64,000 bases of DNA from Bradyrhizobium guangxiense (GTDB lineage: Bacteria; Pseudomonadota; Alphaproteobacteria; Rhizobiales; Xanthobacteraceae). This document shows positions 46,347 through 55,721 of this stretch, piece after piece. The stretch covers positions 4,494,501 through 4,558,500 of the forward strand of contig NZ_CP022219.1 of assembly GCF_004114915.1 (NCBI RefSeq), given 5' to 3'. The number at the start of each line of letters is the position of its first letter. Within the stretch, counting starts at the first letter, position 1. The notes under the pieces were generated by a model. It did no database searches, had not been told where the DNA came from, and saw only the letters and a program-made list of their open reading frames with translations. Made by a program: the position numbers and the translations under genes.

Positions 46347-46397
46347 GACGCGTTTTCTTCACGCGAACCGGTGTCCACTTCGCTCGAAAACGCTCTA
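46347..46397 (+). repeat. 51-base dispersed repeat, copy A
   Basis: GACGCGTTTTCTTCACGCGA at the start and CTCGAAAACGCTCTA at the end. The element at 58689-58739 is the same length in the opposite orientation, with only about seven mismatches. It abuts the 3' end of the LysR gene. Confidence 0.75.
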
Positions 46398-47318
46398 GTG
46401 CGCAGCGAGGCTCTTCTTGAGCTGCGCAAAATGCTTCTTCAGCCGCGGCACGGCAAAGTCGGTGAAGGCGCGCACCTTGGGCACCGAGAGCCGGCCCTGC
46501 GGGCAGATCAGATGTGCAGGCATCTCCGGATCCTTGTCGCCGGCAAGCACGATCTCGAGCTCGCCACGCGCGACCTGCTCGGCCACCTGATACGAATACA
46601 TCCGCGCCACGCCGCGCCCGGCGACCGCAGAGGCCACGGCCGCATAAGTGCTGTTGACGACAAGCCGAGGCGTGAACTGCACCGTGCGGGCTGCAGATGA
46701 GCCGGCCTGCGGCGCAAAGGTCCAGGAATTGGGAAGGTGCGCCATCGCCACGATCTGGTGCTTGGCGAGATCGCCGGGCTCGGCGATGCGCGGATGCTGC
46801 TTCAGATAGCGCGGAGATGCGACGACAACGCGGCTGATCTCGCCGACCCGCATCGCCACCATCGCCGAATCCGCGAGAGGGCCGATGCGAAGCGCGATAT
46901 CGACCCCCTCCTCGACCAGATTGACCGCGCGATCGAACAGCAACAGCTTCGCCGACACCGTCGGATAGGCATCGAGAAACGCATCGAGGATCGGCCGCAG
47001 CACCATCTCACCCGACACCACGGGCGCAGTGATCGCGAGCAGACCGCGCGGCGCGGAGCGCGGTCCGGCCGCGATGTCGTCGGCCTCCTCCAGCTCGGTG
47101 AGCACGCGCCGGCAGATCACGACATAGCGCTCGCCCTCCTCGCTCAGCTTGATCGCGCGTGTCGTCCGGTGCAGCAGCTCGGCGCCGACGCGCTCCTCCA
47201 GAAAGGCGATGGCGCGGCTGACCGCTGCCGGCGAACGGCCGAGCTTGCGGCCCGCGGCAGCGAGGCTCCCCTCGTCCACCGCAAGCACGAATACTTTCAT
47301 CGCATCCAGACGATCCAT
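46395..47318 (-). CDS. LysR family transcriptional regulator
   Basis: A 307-residue LysR regulator: N-terminal winged helix-turn-helix (residues 1-60; the recognition region is GSLAAAGRKLGRSPAAVSRAIAFLEERVGAELLHRTTR) and the periplasmic-binding-like effector domain from about residue 90. It belongs to the group with MDRLDAMKVFV starts that usually control a divergent oxidoreductase gene. The divergent SDR operon begins 205 bases away, and a LysR-type dyad lies between. The effector is unknown. Confidence 0.9.
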   Translation of the reverse strand: MDRLDAMKVFVLAVDEGSLAAAGRKLGRSPAAVSRAIAFLEERVGAELLHRTTRAIKLSEEGERYVVICRRVLTELEEADDIAAGPRSAPRGLLAITAPVVSGEMVLRPILDAFLDAYPTVSAKLLLFDRAVNLVEEGVDIALRIGPLADSAMVAMRVGEISRVVVASPRYLKQHPRIAEPGDLAKHQIVAMAHLPNSWTFAPQAGSSAARTVQFTPRLVVNSTYAAVASAVAGRGVARMYSYQVAEQVARGELEIVLAGDKDPEMPAHLICPQGRLSVPKVRAFTDFAVPRLKKHFAQLKKSLAAH

Positions 47319-47392
47319 GTGCTTCCCGCCGTCCCCCAGGGCTCCAGCCGAAGGCTAGGCGTTCGGCCACGCCGCGACAACTGTCGATCCGG

Positions 47393-47417
47393 CATTCGTT
47401 CGCGCCGCGAAAGAATG
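47393..47417. promoter_or_regulatory. LysR-type operator (T-N11-A) between the regulator and the SDR operon
   Basis: A perfect 13-base dyad, TTCGCGCCGCGAA at 47399-47411, fits the T-N11-A LysR box exactly. It is extended on both sides by CATTC and GAATG to a 25-base near-palindrome with one mismatched pair. It lies 75 bases from the regulator start and 106 bases from the SDR start. Confidence 0.7.
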
Positions 47418-47522
47418 TCTGCCGGGCAGCGCATATTCGCAGCCGGGGCGGCGCAGCGTACCTCATTGCCGAAGCCAGCCACCGCTGGCGCAGGTTCTGA
47501 AAGCCAACAACAGGAGCCCATC

Positions 47523-48233
47523 ATGGGTATCGAGCAGAAGGTCGCCATCGTCACCGGTGCATCACAGGGTATTGGCGCCGCCCTGGTCCAGGGTTTTCGC
47601 GATCGCAACTACCGCGTCGTCGCAACGGCGCGCTCCGTCAAGCCGTCAAGCGACGAAGACGTCCTCGCCATTGCCGGCGACATCGCCGACCGGGCCACCG
47701 CCGAGCGCGTGGTCTCGCAGGCCATCGCCCGCTTCGGCCGTGTCGACACGCTGGTCAACAATGCCGGCATCTTCGTCGCAAAGTCGTTCACCCAGTACAC
47801 GGACGAAGACTATGCGGCGGTGATGGGCACCAACGTCGCCGGCTTCTTCCACATCACCCAGCTCGCCATCGCCGAGATGGAGAGGCAGGGCTCCGGCCAC
47901 GTGGTCCAGATCACGACCACACTGGTCGACCACGCCAATTCGAACGTGCCTTCGGTGCTGGCCTCGCTGAGCAAGGGTGGGCTGAACGCCGCGACCAGAT
48001 CGCTTGCGATCGAATACGCGAGGCGCGGCATCCGCGTGAACGCTGTGGCGCCCGGCATCATCAAGTCGCCGATGCACCCGGTCGCGACGCATGCGCAGTA
48101 CGGCGCCATGCATCCGGTGGGCCACATGGGCGAGATGTCCGACATCGTCGATGCCGTGCTCTATCTCGAGGGCGCCTCGTTCGTCACCGGCGAGATCCTG
48201 CATGTCGACGGCGGCCAGAGCGCCGGCCACTGA
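47523..48233 (+). CDS. SDR family protein lacking the canonical catalytic tyrosine
   Basis: A 236-residue classical SDR with an intact cofactor site (TGASQGIGAAL at 11-21; NNAG at 79-82). The usual Ser-Tyr-Lys set is altered. Lys151 (ASLSKGG) is present, but the residue four before it, normally Tyr, is Ala147, and the Ser position reads Thr (QITTT, 129-133). It may be inactive as a dehydrogenase, use another proton donor, or act as a binding protein. It heads an operon with a tautomerase and an MFS transporter, divergent from a LysR gene. The ATG at 47523 is preceded by AACAGGAG. Confidence 0.85.
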   Translation: MGIEQKVAIVTGASQGIGAALVQGFRDRNYRVVATARSVKPSSDEDVLAIAGDIADRATAERVVSQAIARFGRVDTLVNNAGIFVAKSFTQYTDEDYAAVMGTNVAGFFHITQLAIAEMERQGSGHVVQITTTLVDHANSNVPSVLASLSKGGLNAATRSLAIEYARRGIRVNAVAPGIIKSPMHPVATHAQYGAMHPVGHMGEMSDIVDAVLYLEGASFVTGEILHVDGGQSAGH

Positions 48234-48248
48234 CCGCGGAGAAGCATC

Positions 48249-48485
48249 ATGCCCATCGTCACCATTCAAGTGACCCGCGAGGGAACGACGCCGGGAGCGG
48301 CGTCGGTTACCGCGGAGGAGAAGGCGGCGCTGATCAAGGGATCGAGCGAACTCCTGCGCGACGTTCTCGGCAAGCCGCTCGAGGCCACCTTCGTCGTGAT
48401 CGAGGAAGTCGACACCGACAATTGGGGATGGGGCGGCCTGCCCGTGCAGGAATTCCGGCGCCGCCGCGCCAGCCAGACAGGATGA
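48249..48485 (+). CDS. 4-oxalocrotonate tautomerase family protein
   Basis: A 78-residue tautomerase-superfamily protein. The catalytic Pro2 (Pro1 after Met removal) begins PIVTIQVTREG, and the family tail VVIEEVDTDNWGWGGLPV is present. It starts 15 bases after the SDR stop, behind GGAG, so the two are translationally linked. Such proteins isomerise enols to ketones; here the substrate is probably related to that of the SDR and the exporter downstream. Confidence 0.88.
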   Translation: MPIVTIQVTREGTTPGAASVTAEEKAALIKGSSELLRDVLGKPLEATFVVIEEVDTDNWGWGGLPVQEFRRRRASQTG

Positions 48486-48515
48486 TCCGAGCGCCGTTAC
48501 GCGCAGGAGGATGAC

Positions 48516-49748
48516 ATGACCAAAGCAGATACCAAGCAACATCTGGAGACCCGGCTGCATCCGCAGCCGGGATCAACATCGCAGGCAACCTGGCGCTATG
48601 CGGTGGCGGGCTTGTCCGCATCGCTGGTCGGACTCGGCCTTGCCCGCTTTTCCTACACACCGCTGATCCCCGCCCTGATCGCGGCCAAATGGTTCAGCGC
48701 GTCCGACGTGGTCTATCTCGGCGCAGCGAACCTCGCCGGCTATCTGGCCGGCGCGCTCGCGGCCCGCACGGCAGCCGCCTGGACCGGCGCGGTCCGTGCA
48801 CTACGGGCCATGATGCTGCTCGCCACCCTTTCTTTCTTCGCAAGCTCGGTACCAGTGTCGTTCACCTGGTTCTTTGCCTGGCGCTTTCTGTCTGGCCTCA
48901 CCGGCGGCATCATCATGGTGCTGGCAGCCTCCGTCATCCTGCCGCACACTTCACCCGCGCGGCGCGGCATTGTCGGCGGGGTGATCTTTGCCGGGGTCGG
49001 CCTCGGCGTCGCCGCCTCGGGCACGCTGGTGCCGTTGCTGCTGCAGCAGGGCTTGCAACAGGCCTGGTATGGCCTGGGGGCCCTATCCGCTCTGCTCACG
49101 TTCGCGAGCTGGTGGAATTGGCCGACCGAAGCGAAAGGTGATGCTGCGCCTTCTCCGCATCAAGGGAAGCACCATCGCGCCTCGACGGCGGCCCGCGCGC
49201 TGCTGGTCCAGTATGGCCTCAACGCGGTGGCGCTGGTGCCGCACATGGTCTTCATCGTCGATTTCGTCGCGCGTGGCCTTGGCCAGGGCATCGCTGCGGG
49301 ATCGCGCTATTGGGTGCTGTACGGCCTCGGCGCCATCGTCGGTCCGCTCGTCACCGGCCATGTCGGTGATCGCTCGGGCTTCGGGCCGGCGTTGCGGGCG
49401 GCGTTCCTGGTCGAGGCGGCGGCCGTGCTGCTGCCGACCGTCAGCGCCGCGCCGCTCTCGCTGATCGTATCGAGCGTCGTGGTCGGCAGCTTCACGCCGG
49501 GCATCGTTCCGCTGGTGCTCGGGCGCATCCACGAGCTCGTGCCGCATGCGACGGAGCAGCAGCGCGCGATATGGAGCCACGCCACCACCAGCTTTGCGCT
49601 GTTCCAGGCAGCCGCCGCTTACGGCTTCTCCTGGATCTACGCTCAGACCGGCGGCGACTATCTGGTGCTGTTCGGACTCGGCGGCGGCGCCGTGGTGCTT
49701 GCGCTCGCGATCGACCTCGGTCTCGCGCTGACCATGCGCAAGGCTTAG
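48516..49748 (+). CDS. YbfB/YjiJ family MFS transporter
   Basis: A 410-residue major facilitator with twelve hydrophobic segments. It begins the membrane part with VAGLSASLVGLGLARFSYTPLIPALI, and GAANLAGYLAGALAARTAA is the family hallmark. It follows the tautomerase by 30 bases behind a strong AGGAGG site and is the third gene of the LysR-linked operon. The substrate is unknown; an aromatic or enol compound handled by the two enzymes is a fair guess. Confidence 0.85.
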   Translation: MTKADTKQHLETRLHPQPGSTSQATWRYAVAGLSASLVGLGLARFSYTPLIPALIAAKWFSASDVVYLGAANLAGYLAGALAARTAAAWTGAVRALRAMMLLATLSFFASSVPVSFTWFFAWRFLSGLTGGIIMVLAASVILPHTSPARRGIVGGVIFAGVGLGVAASGTLVPLLLQQGLQQAWYGLGALSALLTFASWWNWPTEAKGDAAPSPHQGKHHRASTAARALLVQYGLNAVALVPHMVFIVDFVARGLGQGIAAGSRYWVLYGLGAIVGPLVTGHVGDRSGFGPALRAAFLVEAAAVLLPTVSAAPLSLIVSSVVVGSFTPGIVPLVLGRIHELVPHATEQQRAIWSHATTSFALFQAAAAYGFSWIYAQTGGDYLVLFGLGGGAVVLALAIDLGLALTMRKA

Positions 49749-49768
49749 ACCTCAGGCCGGCGGCGCGA

Positions 49769-51229
49769 TCAGGAATACTGCATCACGCCGTCGTCGATCC
49801 GGCCGAAGCGCAACGAGACGATGTCGAGCGCGTAGTTCTGGTACAGCCGCCACGGCCGCTTAGAGCCCTGCTTAGGCATTTTGGCGACCGAGCGCTGCAC
49901 ATAGCCCGAGGTGAAATCGAGCGACGGCTGCGCGGTGATCTCGGGGTCGTCATTGTGCGGCATGCATTGGCGGAAATTGTGCCGGTCCATGTAGTTGATG
50001 AGCCGGCACACATATTCGCAGGTGAGGTCGCATTTCAGCGTCCAGGACGCATTGGTGTAGCCGAAGGCCGAGGCCATGTTCGGCACGTCGGCATACATCA
50101 TTCCCTTGTAGGTCAGCGTGTTGGCGAAATCGACAGTGCGGCCGTCGACGCGGACCTCGAGACCGCCGACCACCTGAAGCACCAGCCCTGTTGCCGTCAC
50201 GATGATGTCGGCCGAGAGCTCCCGGCCGTGCTTCAGGCGGATGCCGTCATGCGTGAAGGTGTCGATCTCGCTGGTGACGACGCTGGCGCGCTGCTCGCGG
50301 ATTGCCTTGAACAGGTCGCCGTCGGGCACCAGGCACAGCCGCTGATCCCAGGGATTGTAGCGCGGCGTGAAATGGGTCGCCACGTCATAGTCCGGACCGA
50401 GCGCCATCTGGACGCCCTTGAGGATGAGGTCCTTCACCTTCGCTGGCCGACGTCGGCTGAGCTGGAAGAAGAACATCCCCCACATCACGTTGCGCCAGCG
50501 GATCAGATGATAGGCCAGCCGCGCCGGCAGGTTGCGGCGCAATTTGTTGGCGACGGGATCCTGCGCCGGCCGCGACACCACATAGGTCGGCGAGCGCTGC
50601 AGCATGGTGACCTGCGCCGCCTTCTTGGCGAGCTCCGGCACCAGCGTCACCGCGGTCGCGCCCGAGCCGATCACGACGACGCGTTTTCCCGCATAGTCGA
50701 TGTCCTCGGTCCATTTCTGCGGATGCACGATGCGGCCTGCGAAATCACCGGCGCCCTTGAACTCCGGCGTGTAGCCCGCCTCATATTTGTAATAGCCCGA
50801 GCACATGAACAGGAAATTGCAGGTGAAGCGCACCAGCTCGGTCGCGCCCTCGCCCGTGATGCGCTCGGCCTCGACCGTCCAGCGCGCATCCGGCGTCGAC
50901 CACGCCGCGCGCTTGACGCGATGGCGGAAACGGATGTGCCTATCGATGCCATTCTCGCTGGCGGTCTCGCGCACATAATTCAGTATCTGCGGCCCGTCCG
51001 CGATCGCCTTCGGGTCGGTCCACGGCTTGAAGGAATAGCCGAGCGTGAACATGTCGCTGTCGGAGCGGATGCCGGGATAGCGAAACAGGTCCCAGGTGCC
51101 GCCGATGCAGTCGCGTCCCTCCAGGATGACGTAGCTCTTGGTCGGACACCTGGTCTGCAGATGATAGCCCGCACCGACGCCGGACAGGCCGGCACCGACG
51201 ATCAGCACGTCGAAATGTTCTTGTTGCAT
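49769..51229 (-). CDS. Flavin-containing Baeyer-Villiger-type monooxygenase
   Basis: A 486-residue FAD/NADPH monooxygenase. FAD binds at VGAGLSGVGAGYH (residues 11-23), NADPH at VVIGSGATAVTLVPELA, and the Baeyer-Villiger fingerprint F-x-G-x3-H-x3-W is exact at residues 163-173. It would insert oxygen beside a ketone or oxidise a soft heteroatom. The gene converges on the MFS gene of the SDR operon, with 20 bases between, and is therefore separately transcribed. The natural substrate is unknown. Confidence 0.9.
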   Translation of the reverse strand: MQQEHFDVLIVGAGLSGVGAGYHLQTRCPTKSYVILEGRDCIGGTWDLFRYPGIRSDSDMFTLGYSFKPWTDPKAIADGPQILNYVRETASENGIDRHIRFRHRVKRAAWSTPDARWTVEAERITGEGATELVRFTCNFLFMCSGYYKYEAGYTPEFKGAGDFAGRIVHPQKWTEDIDYAGKRVVVIGSGATAVTLVPELAKKAAQVTMLQRSPTYVVSRPAQDPVANKLRRNLPARLAYHLIRWRNVMWGMFFFQLSRRRPAKVKDLILKGVQMALGPDYDVATHFTPRYNPWDQRLCLVPDGDLFKAIREQRASVVTSEIDTFTHDGIRLKHGRELSADIIVTATGLVLQVVGGLEVRVDGRTVDFANTLTYKGMMYADVPNMASAFGYTNASWTLKCDLTCEYVCRLINYMDRHNFRQCMPHNDDPEITAQPSLDFTSGYVQRSVAKMPKQGSKRPWRLYQNYALDIVSLRFGRIDDGVMQYS

Positions 51230-51330
51230 GGTTTCCTCCGCCAGGACGGATTGTCCGCCCGCCGCTGCTGGCCGTCAATCGGCAATCGGGCGGGCAGCAA
51301 CCGTAAAGCGAGTTGAATTCCATGTGCCGA

Positions 51331-51362
51331 AACAACGAAGCCCCGGATCGCTCCGGGGCTTC
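51331..51362 (-). terminator. Terminator after ahcY
   Basis: GAAGCCCCGGA and TCCGGGGCTTC form an 11-bp perfect stem with a four-base loop. On the minus strand GTTGTTTC follows, placing it 28 bases after the ahcY stop. Confidence 0.7.
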
Positions 51363-51389
51363 GCGTCGATGGTCGATCGGACCGGCGGA

Positions 51390-52811
51390 TCAGTAGCGGT
51401 AGTGGTCGCTCTTGTACGGGCCTTCCTGCTTCACGCCGATGTAGTCGGCCTGGTCCTTGCGCAGCTCGGTGAGCTTGACGCCGATCTTGGCGAGGTGCAG
51501 GCGGGCGACCTTCTCGTCGAGCGTCTTCGGCAGCACGTAGACCTTCTTCTCGTACTTGCCGTCCTTGTTGTTGGCGAACAGCTCGATCTGCGCCAGTGTC
51601 TGGTTGGTGAAGGACGCCGACATCACGAAGGACGGGTGGCCCATCGCATTGCCGAGGTTCACGAGGCGGCCCTCCGACAGCATGATGATGCGGTGCTTGT
51701 CGGGGAATTCGATCTCATCCACCTGCGGCTTGATGTTGGTCCACTTCAGATTGCGCAGCGCGGCGATCTGGATCTCGTTGTCGAAGTGGCCGATGTTGCA
51801 GACGATGGCGCGATCCTTCATCGCGCGCATGTGCTCGATGGTGATGATGTCCTTGTTGCCAGTGGCGGTGACGAAGATGTCGGCGCGGGGCGCGGCGTCT
51901 TCCATGGTCACGACCTCGTAGCCTTCCATCGCGGCCTGCAGCGCGCAGATCGGATCGACCTCCGACACCATGACGCGGCAGCCGGCCTGGCGCAGCGAGG
52001 CGGCCGAGCCCTTGCCGACGTCGCCGAAGCCGGCGACCATCGCGACCTTGCCGGACAGCATCACGTCGGTGCCGCGGCGGATGCCGTCGACCAGCGATTC
52101 ACGGCAGCCATAGAGGTTGTCGAACTTCGACTTGGTGACGCTGTCGTTGACGTTGATGGCCGGCCACAGCAGCGTGCCTGCCTTCTGCATGTCGTAGAGA
52201 CGATGCACGCCCGTCGTGGTCTCCTCGGAAACGCCCTTGATGCTCTTGGCGATCCCGGCGAAGTAGCCCTTCGGCTTCTCCTTGAGCTGCTTCTTCAGAA
52301 GCGCGAAGAAGACTTCCTCTTCCTCGGAGCCGGGCTTGTCCAGGAAGGCGGCGTCGCCGTTCTCGGCGCGAAGGCCGAGATGGACGTACATGGTGGCGTC
52401 ACCACCGTCGTCGAGGATCATGTTCGGGTGACCGCCGCCGTGCCAGTCGAACAGCTTTGCGGTGTAGTCCCAGTACTCGGTCAGCGTCTCGCCCTTGACG
52501 GCAAAGACGGGAATGCCGGCGGCCGCGATCGCGGCGGCAGCGTGATCCTGCGTCGAATAAATGTTGCAGGAGACCCAGCGGATGTCGGCGCCGAGCGCGG
52601 CCAGCGTCTCGATCAGCACGCCGGTCTGGATCGTCATGTGCAGCGAGCCGGCGATGCGGGCGCCCTTCAGCGGCTGCTTCGGGCCGTACTCCTCGCGGGT
52701 GGCCATCAGGCCGGGCATCTCGGTCTCGGCCAGCGAGAGCTCCTTGCGGCCGAAATCGGCGAGCGAAATGTCCTTGACGATGTAATCGGTGAAGCCGGGC
52801 TTCGCGTTCAT
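51390..52811 (-). CDS. ahcY: Adenosylhomocysteinase
   Basis: A 473-residue cytoplasmic NAD-dependent enzyme that splits S-adenosylhomocysteine to adenosine and homocysteine. The N-terminal [16 protein letters not shown], the NAD site [19 protein letters not shown] and the C-terminal [21 protein letters not shown] end with the invariant Lys and Tyr. The length includes the extra segment typical of the long bacterial form. The open frame runs to 52997, but ATG 52811 starts the conserved protein. It is the downstream partner of metK, separated by a palindromic repeat. Confidence 0.96.
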   Translation of the reverse strand: MNAKPGFTDYIVKDISLADFGRKELSLAETEMPGLMATREEYGPKQPLKGARIAGSLHMTIQTGVLIETLAALGADIRWVSCNIYSTQDHAAAAIAAAGIPVFAVKGETLTEYWDYTAKLFDWHGGGHPNMILDDGGDATMYVHLGLRAENGDAAFLDKPGSEEEEVFFALLKKQLKEKPKGYFAGIAKSIKGVSEETTTGVHRLYDMQKAGTLLWPAINVNDSVTKSKFDNLYGCRESLVDGIRRGTDVMLSGKVAMVAGFGDVGKGSAASLRQAGCRVMVSEVDPICALQAAMEGYEVVTMEDAAPRADIFVTATGNKDIITIEHMRAMKDRAIVCNIGHFDNEIQIAALRNLKWTNIKPQVDEIEFPDKHRIIMLSEGRLVNLGNAMGHPSFVMSASFTNQTLAQIELFANNKDGKYEKKVYVLPKTLDEKVARLHLAKIGVKLTELRKDQADYIGVKQEGPYKSDHYRY

Positions 52812-52835
52812 GAGAGGTTCCTGTTTGTTTGGCTC

Positions 52836-52926
52836 GTCATTCCGAGGCGCTCGTGAAACCAGCGAACCCGGAATCGGCAAGGTGCGAAATTCCGGGTTCG
52901 CCGCGGTTGCGGCGCCCCGGAACGAC
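52836..52926. repeat. Dispersed palindromic intergenic repeat, copy 2
   Basis: GTCATTCCGAGGCGC to GCGCCCCGGAACGAC with an inner ACCCGGAAT...ATTCCGGGT pair. It fills most of the gap between metK and ahcY and could fold as a hairpin in a shared transcript. Confidence 0.65.
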
Positions 52927-52935
52927 GCAAGTGAA

Positions 52936-54132
52936 TCAGAGCGCGCGCTTGAGCTGCTCGACGAGGTCGGTCTTCTCCCAGGAGAAGCCGCCCTCATTGT
53001 CGGGCGTGCGACCGAAATGGCCGTAGGCCGCGGTGCGCGCGTAGATCGGGCGGTTGAGGTCGAGATGGGTGCGGATGCCGCGGGGCGTCAGATCCATCGC
53101 CTGCGCCGCCGCCTTCTCGAGCTCCTCCTCCGGCACCTTACCGGTTCCGTGGGTGTCGATGTAGATCGACAGCGGACGCGCCACGCCGATGGCGTAGGCG
53201 AGCTGCAGCGTGCAGCGGTCGGCCAGACCGGCGGCAACGATGTTCTTGGCGACGTAGCGCGCGGCATAGGCCGCCGAACGGTCGACCTTGGTCGGATCCT
53301 TGCCGGAGAACGCGCCGCCGCCATGCGGGGCCGCACCGCCATAGGTGTCGACGATGATCTTACGGCCGGTCAGGCCGGAGTCGCCGTCGGGACCACCGAT
53401 GAAGAACTTGCCGGTCGGGTTGATGTGCCAGATCGTCTTCGACGTGATCCAGTCCTTCGGCAGCGCCTCGCGAACATAAGGCTCGACGATGTCGCGAATC
53501 TGCTTGGACGAGATGTCCTCGATCAGATGCTGGTGGGAGACCACGATCTCGCGCACGCCGACCGGCTTGCCGTTCTCGTACTGCACGGTGACCTGGCTCT
53601 TGGAGTCCGGACCGAGCACCTTCTCCTTTCCGGAGTGACGCGCTTCGGAGATCAGACGCAGGATCTTGTGGGCATAGAAGATCGGCGCCGGCATCAGATC
53701 GGGCGTCTCGTTGGTGGCATAACCGAACATGATGCCCTGGTCGCCCGCACCCTCTTCCTTGACCTCTCCCGGCTGCAGCGCATCGACGCCCTGGGCGATG
53801 TCGGCCGACTGCGGATGCAAGAGGATCTCGATGTCGCAGGTCTTCCAGTGGAAGCCTTCCTGCTCGTAGCCGATGTCCTTGATCGCGCCGCGGACGACGC
53901 CCTCGATCTGCTCGTTGGTGACCGACTTCGGACCACGGGTCTCGCCGGCGATCACCACCTTGTTGGTGGTCGCGAGCGTCTCGCAGGCAGCGCGGATCTG
54001 CCAGGGGTCGATGCCGGCCTTCGGCCCTTCGCGGTAGAACAGATCGACGATCTCGTCGGAGATCCGGTCACAGACCTTGTCCGGGTGCCCTTCGGACACG
54101 GACTCGCTGGTGAAGAGATAGGACGCGCGCAT
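52936..54132 (-). CDS. metK: S-adenosylmethionine synthetase
   Basis: A 398-residue enzyme that makes SAM from methionine and [23 protein letters not shown] at the start, [15 protein letters not shown] (methionine/ATP loop) and [23 protein letters not shown] near residue 275 are the family signatures. The length fits the alphaproteobacterial form. It lies downstream of an HTH/methyltransferase-fold gene and upstream of ahcY, all in the same direction. A leader of about 60 bases precedes it, with a GC-rich hairpin (GCCGGCTAGCGGC), but no known SAM riboswitch could be recognised. Confidence 0.96.
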   Translation of the reverse strand: MRASYLFTSESVSEGHPDKVCDRISDEIVDLFYREGPKAGIDPWQIRAACETLATTNKVVIAGETRGPKSVTNEQIEGVVRGAIKDIGYEQEGFHWKTCDIEILLHPQSADIAQGVDALQPGEVKEEGAGDQGIMFGYATNETPDLMPAPIFYAHKILRLISEARHSGKEKVLGPDSKSQVTVQYENGKPVGVREIVVSHQHLIEDISSKQIRDIVEPYVREALPKDWITSKTIWHINPTGKFFIGGPDGDSGLTGRKIIVDTYGGAAPHGGGAFSGKDPTKVDRSAAYAARYVAKNIVAAGLADRCTLQLAYAIGVARPLSIYIDTHGTGKVPEEELEKAAAQAMDLTPRGIRTHLDLNRPIYARTAAYGHFGRTPDNEGGFSWEKTDLVEQLKRAL

Positions 54133-54192
54133 CAGTAACCCCTTGTTCCGCCGCTAGCCGGCGGGCGTTTGCGATGTTTACTTTTGATGATG

Positions 54193-55548
54193 TCAATCAC
54201 GCCGACGCGAGATGACGTAGGATTCGTCGAGAAACCAGAGCCCATTGTACTTTCGCAGCACGTCCCTGGCGGCATCCAGAGTGCGGCCGTTTTGAGTCAT
54301 TTCTATCAACCGGTCGTCCTCAATCTGAGCGACATACACCGCCGCATTCCACGCTGCAAAGGCCGTCGAGGTTCCGATCGTCCCGGTTACCTCGTTGGGC
54401 AGCGCTTCCATATCATACCTGAAGATCGAGCGGTTATCTGCATAGGCGTTAAAATTTAAGTCGCGGCCCACCGAACCGAGTTCATACTTAACGGCGCGCA
54501 ATAGCTCATGACGGCTCACCGCGAAAGGATTTTCTCCAGGCCAGATCGCCTGGATCATTTCCATGCCCGGATCCTGCCCATGGGAGTGAATACCGATCAA
54601 GCGCCCGCCCGGCCGAAGCGCGCGCGCCAGGGGGGCGATGATCCGCTTGGCGCGGAAGTTGACCGAGGACAGGGCGCGGTAGGGCTGGGACGCGATGACG
54701 AGGTCGAAATTGGCTTCGGTCTGGCCCGGCCGCGGAATGGTCGCATCCAGCAGGAACCTTTGGTCCTCGCGATACAGCACCAGAACCACCGGCCGCTCAT
54801 ACAGCGGCATGGCGGTGCGCGGGCTGATCGCGGCGCGCCAGTTCTGCTCCAGGAACGGCCGAAGCCCTGCGATCTGCTGCTCGAACTCGCCCGACGAGGC
54901 GCCCCGCAGCGGGACCTCGTGCCAGACGGTCGCAGCCGCCGCCGCTGGCGATGCCGGCGTGAGCCAGGGCGCCTCCGAGTAGAACATGTTGGTGAAGACA
55001 AACACCGACGCCGGATGCTCGAAAATGCGATCCGGCACCTTCTCCAGCGTCAGGCGCAAATCCTCCAGGCTGAGCTCCTTGCCGGCGACGTAGAACGGCA
55101 TGTGCGGAAAGCGCTGGTGCGTCGCGCGCAGCACCCGCGCCAGCACCGTGCCGTCGCCGACGCCGGCGTCGAACATGCGCAGGGCAGGCGGGCGCGGATG
55201 GATCGAGGCGAGCTCCAGCGCGACCCTGTCGGCGATCACCCGCTTCTCGCTGCAGGTGTGGACGAACAGCAGGTATTTCTGGCGGTTCTCGAAGAAGCGG
55301 AAATTGCCGCGCGGATCGCGCTTCTCGGGCGGCACCTGAAGCCCCCGCGGCGGCGGCACGCCGCCGGCCATCGAGGCCGCCATATAGGCCTGGATCCGCT
55401 CCAGCGTGTCGATGGTGATGCGCTTGCCCTCGCGCAGGCGGTGCACCAGCTTCCCATCGTTCACCGCGCGCCGACCGAACGTCGATTCCGCCATGTCCGC
55501 CTTGCGGCAGAACTCCGTGATCTGGCTCAGGATTTCGTCATTCTTCAT
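54193..55548 (-). CDS. HTH-plus-class-I-methyltransferase-fold protein upstream of metK
   Basis: A 451-residue protein of two parts. Residues 1-55 look like a helix-turn-helix (DMAESTFGRRAVNDGKLVHRLREGKRITIDTLERI). The rest carries a Rossmann-like SAM-binding motif I (MFDAGVGDGTVLARVL, near residue 125) and later methyltransferase-like strands (NFDLVIASQPYRA; LARALRPGGRLIGIHSHG). I do not know a characterised homologue. Its position 60 bases before metK, with ahcY next, suggests a SAM-linked regulator or a methyltransferase. Which of these is true cannot be decided from sequence. Confidence 0.72.
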   Translation of the reverse strand: MKNDEILSQITEFCRKADMAESTFGRRAVNDGKLVHRLREGKRITIDTLERIQAYMAASMAGGVPPPRGLQVPPEKRDPRGNFRFFENRQKYLLFVHTCSEKRVIADRVALELASIHPRPPALRMFDAGVGDGTVLARVLRATHQRFPHMPFYVAGKELSLEDLRLTLEKVPDRIFEHPASVFVFTNMFYSEAPWLTPASPAAAAATVWHEVPLRGASSGEFEQQIAGLRPFLEQNWRAAISPRTAMPLYERPVVLVLYREDQRFLLDATIPRPGQTEANFDLVIASQPYRALSSVNFRAKRIIAPLARALRPGGRLIGIHSHGQDPGMEMIQAIWPGENPFAVSRHELLRAVKYELGSVGRDLNFNAYADNRSIFRYDMEALPNEVTGTIGTSTAFAAWNAAVYVAQIEDDRLIEMTQNGRTLDAARDVLRKYNGLWFLDESYVISRRRD

Positions 55549-55721
55549 GAGTGGGACGCAGTGGGCAGGACGGGTGGGACTGCCCCTCGTAGCAAAATCT
55601 GCCCACCAAGGGAATAGCGGATCGAGGCATCTCCTCCGCCATTCGTGCCACCACCGGCCGTGAACCCTTCCACTCTGCCGGGCAACAAACAGGCGCTCTT
55701 CCTCCGATGGGGACCATCGCC

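Noticed and set aside
54133..54192. SAM riboswitch before metK
   Set aside because: There is a small GC-rich hairpin, but no recognisable SAM-II, SAM-IV or SAM/SAH consensus, and the leader is only 60 bases.
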